Below, piece after piece: positions 26,508 to 34,409 of a stretch of DNA of 61,455 nucleotides; the first letter of the stretch is position 1, and each line of letters begins with the position of its first letter. Both the position numbers and the translations under genes were made by a program. Under the pieces are notes generated by a model, which did not search any database, had not been told where the DNA came from, and saw nothing but the letters and a program-made list of their open reading frames with translations. The DNA comes from JAZKBN01 sp040388605 (GTDB lineage Bacteria > Bacteroidota > Bacteroidia > Cytophagales > Flexibacteraceae). The DNA is taken from the NCBI GenBank assembly GCA_040388605.1, contig JAZKBN010000068.1, forward strand, positions 1 through 61,455, given 5' to 3'.

Positions 26508-29500
26508 TTAGTTTTTTACCAGCTTAAGGCTTCTTCCGGCAATACGCACATAGTAAAGTCCGGTGGGCAGGGTACTTATGTCAGTTTGAATACCAGGGGT
26601 AACGGTTGCTTTCATTACGCTGCGCCCCAGGTTGTCGAGCAGCTCTATGTTTTCGTTACGCCCTAAGCCGAGTATGCTGAAGCTGTTCCCGGCAGGATTT
26701 GGCGACAGGCTGTGCTGCACTGTGCTCATTTCTGATATACCTGCCACTACGCTCAAAGGCTCAGAAATTACTTCGGATGCACAGTTGAAATCGTTTACGA
26801 TATAAGCTGTGTAAACGCCGGGAACCGGGTTTGCCACAAAGAAGGTTGTCCATCCGGAAATGAGGTCGCTGCCGAGATACCATTTGTAGGAGGCGCCGGT
26901 ACGTGGATTTGCAATAATGCTGTCGCCTGAACGGCTGAGCACTGCCTGCACCGGGCGGGGATTAACCACAAGCACATAAGGATCTGATGCCTCTGAAGTG
27001 CAGGCCCCTGATACCACACGTACAGTATAAGTACCTGAAACTCCGGCATTCATTGTCTGCCCGGTTGCGTTGTTGCTCCAAAGGCTGCCGGTTGGCGAAG
27101 ATGATTCAAGCGTTATAGTTTCGCCTGCGCAGAGCACGGCACCAGCGGTGTTGTTGATGCGGGGCTTGCCGGGTACAGGAGTAACGGTAACGGTTACCTC
27201 AGAGGCTTCACCCGAGATACATTCCCCGTTTGTTGCCAGTACAGAGTATGCACCTGATGATTTAATGGTAACCGACTGCGTAGTGGCCCCGTTAGTCCAG
27301 CGGTTGCCGGAAAGGGCTGAAGATGTAAGAATTACACTATCGCCGGCACAGAAGGAAAGCGGGCCGGAAGCGGTAATGCCCGGTGTCTGCGGCGTGGGGT
27401 TAACAGTTACCACTACCGGGGTGCCGGCAACCCCGGTGCAGCTGCCAGATACCAGCCGCAATGTATAACTGCCGGCAACTGATACAGTGATTGCACGGTC
27501 TGTTGCACCGTTGCTCCAGATATATCCAAAGCCTGCATCACCGCTTAGGGTTGTGTTGCCGCCTGCGCAGAAAGTGACGGGCGAAGATATGGTAATCTCG
27601 CCGGGCAGGGGTACAGCGTTAATTACGAATGGCAGCACCCGGCTCGCTGCCGAGGTACAGCCAGCCGCCGATACGCTGCGGACAGAGTAATTGCCGGCCG
27701 TGCTTACGGTAATGCTTTGGCCGGTTTCGCCGTTGCTCCAAACATTGCCATCGGCAATTGTTGAAGTAAGTGTAATGCTGCCTGCACCGCAAATTACTGT
27801 GTCGCCGCTAATGGTAAAATCAGGCGCGGCAGGTATGGCGTTCACATGCACCATAGTGGCAACGCTTACCGCGGAGGTGCAACCTGCCGCCGATACGCTG
27901 CGGACAGAATAGCTGCCGGCCGTGCTTACGGTAATACTTCGGGAGGTTTCGCTGTTGCTCCAAAGGTTACCCACGGCGGCCGATGAGGTCAGGGTTACGC
28001 TGCCTGAGCCGCATATATTGGTGTCGCCTGAAACTGTAACCAGGGGCATGGCCGGAACAGCGTTAATTACAAAAGGTACTGCCCGGCTCGCTGCCGAGGT
28101 ACAGCCAGCCGCTGATACGGCACGCACAGAGTAATTGCCGGCTGTGCTTACGGTAATGCTTTGGCCGGTTTCGCCGTTGCTCCATACATAGCCCTCGGCA
28201 ATTGATGATGTAAGTGTAATGCTGCCTGCGCCGCATACAACGGTATCGCCGATTACAGTAAAATCAGGAGCAGCAGGTATTGCCTGGATATGCAAAGTGG
28301 TTTGTGCGCTTACCGCCGAGGTGCAGCCCTGCGATGAAACGCTTTGTACCCAATACGAGCCGGCCGTGCTTACGGTAATGCTTTGGGTGGTTTCGCCGTT
28401 GCTCCATATTATACTGTCGGCAAGAGATGATGTGAGCCTTACGCTGCCAGCGCCGCATATATTAGTGTCGCCGGAAACGGTAACAAGGGGCATGGCCGGG
28501 GCCGGGTTAACCGTTACCGCAACCGCATTGCTTACTGCAGAAGTACAGCCGCTGTTAATGGTTTGCACCGAATAGCTGCCCGAGGCTGAAACAGTGATGC
28601 TCTCTGTAGTTTCCCCGTTGCTCCAAATATTCCCGCTCGCGGTGCCTGAAGTAAGCGTTACGCTGCCGCCTGTGCAGAAGGTGGTGCTGCCCGATGCGCT
28701 GATCGTCGGCGTGGCAGGAATGGGGTTAATTGTTACCGCAACCGCATTGCTTACTGCAGAGGTACAGCCGTTACTTATGGTTTGCACCGAATAGCTGCCC
28801 GAAGCTGAAACCGTAATGCTTTGGGTGGTTTCACCCGAGCTCCAAAGGTTGCCGGAGAGGGCCGAGGAAGTAAGGGTTACGTTGCCGCCTATGCAGAAAG
28901 TTGTGCTTCCCGATGCGCTGATTGTCGGCGTTGCAGGCATCGGGTTAACCGTTACCGCAACCGCATTGCTTACTGAAGAAGTACAGCCGCTGCTGATGGT
29001 TTGCACCGAATAGCTGCCCGAGGCTGAAACAGTGATGCTCTCTGTAGTTTCCCCGTTGCTCCAAATATTCCCGCTCGCGGNNNNNNNNNNNNNNNNNNNN
29101 NNNNNNNNNNNNNNNNNNNNNNNNNNNNNNNNNNNNNNNNNNNNNNNNNNNNNNNNNNNNNNNNNNNNNNNNNNNNNNNNGAAACAGTGATGCTCTCTGT
29201 AGTTTCCCCGTTGCTCCAAATATTCCCGCTCGCGGCGCTTGAAGTAAGCGTTACGCTGCCGCCTGTGCAGAAAGTTGTGCTTCCCGATGCGCTGATTGTC
29301 GGCGTTGCAGGAATCGGGTTAACCGTTACTGCAACAGCATTGCTTACTGCCGAGGTACATCCGTTGCTGATGGTTTGTACCGAATAGCTGCCCGAAGCTG
29401 AAACAGTGATGCTCTCTGTAGTTTCGCCGTTGCTCCAAATATTCCCGCTCGCGGTGCCTGAAGTAAGTGTTACGCTGCCGCCGGTGCAGAAAGAAGTGCT

Positions 29501-30925
29501 TCCCGATGCGCTGATTACAGGTGTTGCTGCTTGGTTTACTGTAACCACTACCGCCTCGCTTGCCGCCGATGTGCAGCCGTTACTGATGGTTTGCACCGTA
29601 TAGCTGCCGGGTGCGGTTGCAGTTATGCTTTGCGTTGTTGCCCCGTTGCTCCAGAGGTAAACGTCAGTAACATAGGCGAAAGTAATTTTGCGTATGCGGT
29701 AGTTATGCTCATCTGCCACATATACATTGCCTGCAGCATCCAAAGCCAAACCATATGGGTGGTTAAACTTTGCTTCGGCCCCGGTTCCCTCTGCATAACC
29801 GTAGGTGCTTCCGGCCAAAGTGCTTACCAGCCCGGAAGGTGTAATTTTGCATATGCGGTGGTTAAGTCGATCTGCCACATATACATTGCCTGCAGCATCC
29901 AAAGCCAAACCAAATGGGTAGTAAAACTTTGCTTCGGCCCCGGCTCCCTCGGCATAACCTGGTGTGCTACCTGCCAAAGTGCTTACCAGCCCGGCAGGCG
30001 TTATTTTACGGATGCGGTGGTTATAAGCATCCGTCACATACACATTGCCGGCCGCATCAGTAGCCACACCCGATGGGTAGTAAAACTTTGCTTCGGCCCC
30101 GGTTCCCTCGGCATAACCTTCTGTGCTTCCTGCCAAAGTACTTACCGCCCCGGCAGGGGTAATTTTGCGGATGCGGTGATTTTCATAATCCGCCACATAT
30201 ACATTGCCGGCAGCATCCGTGGCCACACCGTCGGGGTTTGCAAACTGCGCTGCCGCCCCGTTTCCCTCTGCATAGCCGTAGGTGCTTCCAGCCAAAGTGC
30301 TTACCTCACCGGCAGGTGTAATTTTCCGTATACGTTGGTTTTCCATATCTCCAACATATACATTGCCGGCAGCATCAGTGGCCACACCTCGCGGACCAGA
30401 AAACTTTGCTGCGGCCCCGGTCCCGTCGGCATAACCTCGTGTGCTTCCAGCCAAAGTGCTTACCAGCCCGGCAGGCGTAATTTTGCGTATGCGGTGGTCA
30501 TCAAAATCCGCCACATATACATTGCCGGCCGCATCCGTGGCCACACCGGCGGGGTGTTTAAACTGCGCTGCCGCCCCGGTACCCTCTGCATAGCCGATGG
30601 TGCTTCCTGCCAATGTGCTTACGGTCGCATCTGCTGAAACCGACGCGGTAAGCATTACGCTACCGCCTGTGCAGAATGTGGTCGGCCCCGAGGCCGTAAT
30701 TACCGGCGACGGGCAGTCGGCTACGGAACGGCCTGCTGTACCGGATCCGGATGGCCTTTTTGCGGCATGTACGCCGGCTATTAATGTATTGTGCTTCGGC
30801 AGGGCATTGGCTGTTGCGCCGGGCGGGGTAACCGTTAAGTTCGGCTCATAACTGCTGCCCACAATTTGGGCAGAGCTGCCGAGCGAGGTGAGTATGCAGG
30901 CTATAAAAATTAATAATTTTTTCAT
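26508..30925 (-). CDS. T9SS-secreted adhesin: NHL beta-propeller nested in tandem Ig-like repeats
   Basis: One gene interrupted by a 100-N gap (29081-29180), so the frame cannot be followed across it. The signal peptide starts at the Met at 30925 (MKKLLIFIACILTSLGSSAQ). Next comes the first half of an Ig-like repeat, then six NHL repeats of about 53 residues (VSTLAGS-GYAEGTGAAAKF-P-GVATDAAGNVYVAD--NHRIRKITPAG), then the second half of that Ig repeat, then about 12 more Ig-like repeats of 73-76 residues. Each of these carries a Cys pair (FCTGG and GCTS) and the WSNGETTQSITV strand. The C-terminus is a type A T9SS sorting domain (LSPNPAGNSFSI to YYVRIAGRSLKLVKN). It is expected to be displayed or released at the cell surface. 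It lies between ~233-bp direct repeats. Confidence 0.9.
29026..29235. repeat. Identical 55-bp segments on both sides of the assembly gap
   Basis: The 55 bases ending at the gap (29026-29080) are identical to the 55 bases beginning right after it (29181-29235), and again to 28589-28643. They encode part of one Ig-like repeat. This is what a de Bruijn assembler leaves when it cannot count tandem units. Confidence 0.9.
29081..29180. other. Assembly gap (100 N) inside the adhesin repeats
   Basis: A run of exactly 100 N, a placeholder size. It lies within the tandem Ig-like array, so the true number of repeat units is unknown and may be larger or smaller than shown. Confidence 0.99.
29664..30621 (-). 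repeat. Six tandem NHL repeats (beta-propeller) in the adhesin
   Basis: About 958 bases coding six copies of a ~53-residue NHL unit, enough for one closed six-bladed propeller. Copies differ at scattered positions; the last two share the variant GLALDAAG in place of GVATDAAG. The array sits inside an Ig-like repeat whose two halves lie on either side (about 30625-30720 and 29530-29663). Confidence 0.88.
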
Positions 30926-30969
30926 GGGTAACCTGTATTGGTTTGACGGAGCCAAAAGTAAGTATTATT

Positions 30970-30977
30970 CAAAGGTA
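30970..30977 (-). promoter_or_regulatory. -7 box of the adhesin promoter
   Basis: CAAAGGTA reads TACCTTTG on the minus strand, a perfect TAnnTTTG, 45 bases before the start codon. No good TTTG is present at the -33 position, so confidence is moderate. Confidence 0.45.
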
Positions 30978-31011
30978 ACTATATAGATATTTACACTGCT
31001 CAGGATCTAAA

Positions 31012-31245
31012 CCGAATAGTTGAAATATCAGGCGATTGGGCCAAAATAAGCTGTATTGAATACTGCGACAGCCCTTGCTGCACCAACCATAAATACGATG
31101 GCCGGATACTTTGGAGAGCAAACGGGAAGCTGCTCATAGAGCTGCATTATGCCTGCTGATAGTACGTAAATGCAAAAACAAACAGTGTTTCGAACCTGTT
31201 ACTTACCACATATACTTTCCAGCTTTTTCCTGAATTCTTCGTTAA
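31012..31245. repeat. Right copy of the ~233-bp direct repeat flanking the adhesin
   Basis: Same orientation as 25950-26182. It holds the tail of gene A, the shared intergenic hairpin region (AACAG 31181-31185 / CTGTT 31196-31200), and the last codons of intact gene B. Homology to the left copy starts abruptly at 31012 and stops around 31245. Confidence 0.92.
31013..31159 (+). pseudogene. Remnant of the 3' end of gene A (48 codons, frame intact)
   Basis: Equivalent to residues 238-285 and the stop codon of the gene at 25240. The frame is open throughout, with several replacements (Asp to Val, Tyr to Cys, Trp to Arg), but no start codon or upstream sequence remains. It is the right-hand counterpart of the duplicated gene tail. 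Confidence 0.8.
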
Positions 31246-31906
31246 AGCTCTCATAACTTTCTTTATTTAATAACACATACTCCAATGCTTTCCTGCAATA
31301 TGATTTATAAAAATTGCACAGGGCAAGCTTGTCGGTTACATACTTATTTCCGGGATCAACTTTAGACGCAGTTAAAAGCATTTCAGAGGCTTTTTCAAGC
31401 TTCTCTTTTTCTTCCTTCTTCTCAAATTCATTTAAATAGAGAACTGCTTTATCGCATAACAAACCAACACTTTGAGGATTAATTGCCAAGCCCATATCTA
31501 TCTGCTTTAAGGCAGCCCGGCTGTCGTTGAACCAACAATAAACCGCACCGAAGCCCTGGTATGCGTTTTCATTATTTGAATCAAGTAACCATGCCTGGTT
31601 AAACCTGTACATGGCCGTTCTTACATCCTTCTTTTCAAGGTATTTAAACCCTAATGAATACAGGTGTTCAGATGCAAGCCTGCGCGTACCGTCAGTTTTG
31701 AGACATTTAAGAATAAGCTCCTCATCCGCTTCTTTTTGCCCCGGCGTTTTAACGGCGTTGCCATATTTAGGTAGTAGCCTGATATTGGTTTTTGCCTCTT
31801 CCTGCCATTCCGCATACGTTATTTGCTGAGCCGAACCAGAGAGTTGCACCACCAATAAAAGCAGTAGCATCAGAATTTGCCTTAAATGATTTATAAAAAT
31901 ACGCAT
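31199..31906 (-). CDS. Gene B: secreted TPR-like protein
   Basis: A 235-residue protein with a signal peptide (residues 1-26, ending SGSAQQ) and a helical-repeat body. ASEHLYSLGFKYLEKKDVRTAMYRF begins a TPR-like pair, and NENAYQGFGAVYCWFNDSRAALKQI and KAVLYLNEFEKKEEKEKLEKASEML continue it. Function unknown; it is probably periplasmic and protein-binding. It starts 27 bases after the rsmG stop on the same strand and may share its transcript. Its last 15 codons are duplicated as a frameshifted remnant at 26137-26182, so it once lay directly convergent with gene A. Confidence 0.78.
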   Translation of the reverse strand: MRIFINHLRQILMLLLLLVVQLSGSAQQITYAEWQEEAKTNIRLLPKYGNAVKTPGQKEADEELILKCLKTDGTRRLASEHLYSLGFKYLEKKDVRTAMYRFNQAWLLDSNNENAYQGFGAVYCWFNDSRAALKQIDMGLAINPQSVGLLCDKAVLYLNEFEKKEEKEKLEKASEMLLTASKVDPGNKYVTDKLALCNFYKSYCRKALEYVLLNKESYESFNEEFRKKLESICGK

Positions 31907-31933
31907 AGGAAAAACCTTAAATGCCCGTGTTTA

Positions 31934-32557
31934 TTATATCATACTCAAATGCACCACTTTCTTAGTCTCGAAAAACTCTTCTTCGAAAAAATCGCTGAGC
32001 TCGTAAACGCGGGGCTTGCGGCGCACTTCTGAAAACTCTTCACCTAAAGGGCCGCCCTTCAGGCAGATAATGCCGTTCTTCAGCTTGTGGTTATAATGCT
32101 CGTTAATTTTGCCGCGTGCCCAGAATTCCAGGTCTTTTAATGAAGCCACTGCCCTGCTGATTACAAAATCGAAGGTTTCCTCAATTTTCTCGGCACGTTC
32201 ATTTACAGCGCTTACATTTTTAAGCTCAAGGGCTGCAACTATTTCATTCACAACCTTAATTTTCTTACCAATGCTGTCGGCAAGCATGAACCTGCTATCA
32301 GGGAACATGATGGCGAGGGGTATGCCGGGGAAGCCTCCGCCTGTGCCGATATCCAGAATATCGGCGCCCTGCTTAAAGGTAATTACCTTGGCAATGCCCA
32401 AAGAATGAAGAATATGGCGCTCTTCAAGACTTTCGATATCCTTGCGGGATATCACGTTTATTTTTGCGTTCCAATCGGCATAAAGTGCAGGCAGGGCATC
32501 AAAGAGCTCCATCTGCTTAGAAGTTACACCGGGGAAGTATTTACGAATGAGGTCCAA
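31934..32557 (-). CDS. rsmG: 16S rRNA (guanine527-N7)-methyltransferase RsmG
   Basis: Methylates G527 of 16S rRNA using S-adenosylmethionine. A 207-residue Rossmann-fold enzyme with the SAM loop GTGGGFPG at residues 71-78, the preceding block RHILHSLGIAKVI and the RAVASLKDLEFW motif that marks the family. The length is normal. It lies downstream of the family-4 glycosyltransferase, from which it is separated by a terminator, and just upstream of gene B. Confidence 0.96.
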   Translation of the reverse strand: MDLIRKYFPGVTSKQMELFDALPALYADWNAKINVISRKDIESLEERHILHSLGIAKVITFKQGADILDIGTGGGFPGIPLAIMFPDSRFMLADSIGKKIKVVNEIVAALELKNVSAVNERAEKIEETFDFVISRAVASLKDLEFWARGKINEHYNHKLKNGIICLKGGPLGEEFSEVRRKPRVYELSDFFEEEFFETKKVVHLSMI

Positions 32558-32603
32558 AAGGGTAAATTAAAGGGTAAGGTAAATAAAGGCAGAACAGTCC
32601 GGC

Positions 32604-32632
32604 AAAAGATAAAAGGACTATAAAAAGTCCTT
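32604..32632 (-). terminator. Terminator after the family-4 glycosyltransferase
   Basis: AAGGACT (32613-32619) pairs with AGTCCTT (32626-32632). On the minus strand the hairpin is followed by a T-rich run. It lies about 40 bases past the glycosyltransferase stop and before rsmG. Confidence 0.75.
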
Positions 32633-32674
32633 ATTGGCTGCAAAGGTCGGTTAAAAAAGCCTGATTTTGCGGCT

Positions 32675-33991
32675 TTACTTTTTCTCTGGGGTGCTTACCA
32701 GGTTCAGCATACCTGCCATGCGCCCGGCAAGGTTGCGCCTGCTGTACTTTTCGGTTCCTGAATTATCTACTTTCAGTGTACCGGTTTTATACCAGGAGTA
32801 ATACCTTGTAATATGCTGCTTCAGGGTTTCCTTATCGCTGAAGCCGGATATGAGGCCTGCTGCAGTATCGCGCAGAATGGCAGCAGCATCGCCGTCGGTG
32901 GGGCCAATGGCGAGTATAGGGCGTTGAATAGCGAGGTATTCAAATATTTTACCGGTTAAAATACCCCTCGCATTATGCGTATTGTTTACCGAGAGCAGCA
33001 AAACCTGGGCCCTGCGCTGCACCTGTATAATTTCAGCATGCGACATATAAGGGTAGAATTTCACCCAGCTTTCGGCATTGTACTGTTTCACGCTGGCTTC
33101 AACGGCAGGGTCGGCTTTGCCGTAGAATTTTATTTTAAGGTCGCGTGCAAAAGGCGGATACTCATTGCGAAGCTCCTGTAATGCCTCCCAGAAAACCGGG
33201 TGGTTGCGGGCCTTGCCCAACATACCTACATGTACTATCGAGAATTCCTTATCAGGTTCAGGGGCGGCATCTTTAAAGCTGAAATCTGCATCATCGTAAC
33301 CGTTGGTTATAACAGCTACCGGTTTTACCGTAAGCGATTCATATTCTTCGCGCATGGTATTACCAATTACCACCAGCGCATCGGCCGTGCGCGAAACTTC
33401 GCGTTCAAGACGATGGTGCTTTTGGTCGGCCCACTTTTCAAGGTTGAGCTCGCGGTAAAAGTCTATCCTTGTCCACGGGTCGCGAAAATCTGCCAGCCAG
33501 GGAATGCCGGTGGCTTTTTTCACCCGCAGGCCAATTAAGTGCATGCTGTGCGGGGGCCCGGTGGTCACCATGGCATCAACCGGGTTATCTTTCAGCCAAT
33601 TAATTAAATATTTAGATGCAGGGCGAATCCACATCATGCGTGCATCAGGTATAAAGAGGTTGCTTCTTACCCAGAGGGCGAACCTTTCTTTTAGCTTTGG
33701 CTTGCGGTTAGGGTCTGAAAAAACCGGGTTTACCCGGCTCTCGTCTTTCTGACCCATGAATTTATTGTAGAGGGCAAACGGCTCTAAAATGGGCAGGCGC
33801 AGCACCTGTATGTCTTTAGGAATATCGGCAAGAAGGCCGGGATCCTGTAAATTAAAATCGGGGTTTGATGGGGTAAGTACTATAGGCTCCCAGCCGAAAT
33901 CTCGGAGATATTTCACCATTTTAAGCCATCGCTGCACGCCGGAGCCTGCGCTCGGGGGCCAGTAATAGGCAACAATAAGCACTTTCTTCAT
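32675..33991 (-). CDS. Glycosyltransferase family 4 (GT-B fold)
   Basis: A 438-residue retaining GT-B transferase. The N-terminal domain opens with VLIVAYYWPPSAGSGVQRWLK, a block typical of this Bacteroidota group, followed by TTGPPHSMHLIGL and LADFRDPWT. The C-terminal nucleotide-binding half has VITNGYDDADF, VHVGMLGKARN and GKIFEYLAIQRPILAIGP, the last providing the acidic residues that hold the sugar nucleotide. No membrane helix. The donor and acceptor are unknown. Single gene on the minus strand, divergent from the M43 protease gene. Confidence 0.92.
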   Translation of the reverse strand: MKKVLIVAYYWPPSAGSGVQRWLKMVKYLRDFGWEPIVLTPSNPDFNLQDPGLLADIPKDIQVLRLPILEPFALYNKFMGQKDESRVNPVFSDPNRKPKLKERFALWVRSNLFIPDARMMWIRPASKYLINWLKDNPVDAMVTTGPPHSMHLIGLRVKKATGIPWLADFRDPWTRIDFYRELNLEKWADQKHHRLEREVSRTADALVVIGNTMREEYESLTVKPVAVITNGYDDADFSFKDAAPEPDKEFSIVHVGMLGKARNHPVFWEALQELRNEYPPFARDLKIKFYGKADPAVEASVKQYNAESWVKFYPYMSHAEIIQVQRRAQVLLLSVNNTHNARGILTGKIFEYLAIQRPILAIGPTDGDAAAILRDTAAGLISGFSDKETLKQHITRYYSWYKTGTLKVDNSGTEKYSRRNLAGRMAGMLNLVSTPEKK

Positions 33992-34409
33992 CGGGTTTTT
34001 CCATAGCCGGCGTTTCGAAAATGAAGAACCGGTAGTATTACAGTTGAATTGAAAAGGTAAATATTGGCTTTTTTTGGGAAATAGTATCTAATCGGGCAAA
34101 GAGGGCCTTCCGGCGCATGTAATTTTTAAAGGCTTTGTATGCGGAACGGAATATAATAAATAAGCATCTGAAGCCATAATGGCAGATTAAAGCGAAATTG
34201 AGCCCTAAAAAAATGCCGGCCGAGAGCAATCACATTTCACAGCCCATTTAATAATTTGAATTATTAAAGGAATTTATTAATCAGGCATTCCCGGTTTTGC
34301 CCGATATTCTAAAATTCAGTAACTTTACAGTGTTTTATTCCGGGTTCCGGCCGATTTTCGGTTTTTTCTCCCGGCAACGAGCCTGATTTTCATTTAATCA
34401 TTGTTCCCT
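33992..34409. other. Divergent intergenic region
   Basis: 418 bases between the glycosyltransferase and the M43 protease. No gene is supported. A possible protease promoter lies at 34296-34327; the remainder is AT-rich with no convincing hairpin. Confidence 0.6.
34296..34327 (+). promoter_or_regulatory. Candidate promoter of the M43 protease gene
   Basis: TTTG (34296-34299), 20 bases, then TAACTTTA (34320-34327), one base off the TAnnTTTG consensus. It lies about 80 bases before the chosen start codon. Confidence 0.4.

Noticed and set aside
26508..29535. Regularly spaced ~220-230-bp similar segments resembling a repeat array
   Set aside because: Not CRISPR: units are whole coding repeats of an Ig-like domain, without short identical repeats separated by unique spacers.
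29531..30637. A 368-codon plus-strand open frame opposite the NHL repeats
   Set aside because: Its own repetitiveness mirrors the NHL repeats of the real minus-strand gene; Cys/His/Ile-rich nonsense composition.
25950..31245. Insertion-sequence or transposon origin of the flanking repeats
   Set aside because: No transposase, integrase or terminal inverted repeats were found; the repeats consist of host gene tails and are far longer than target-site duplications.
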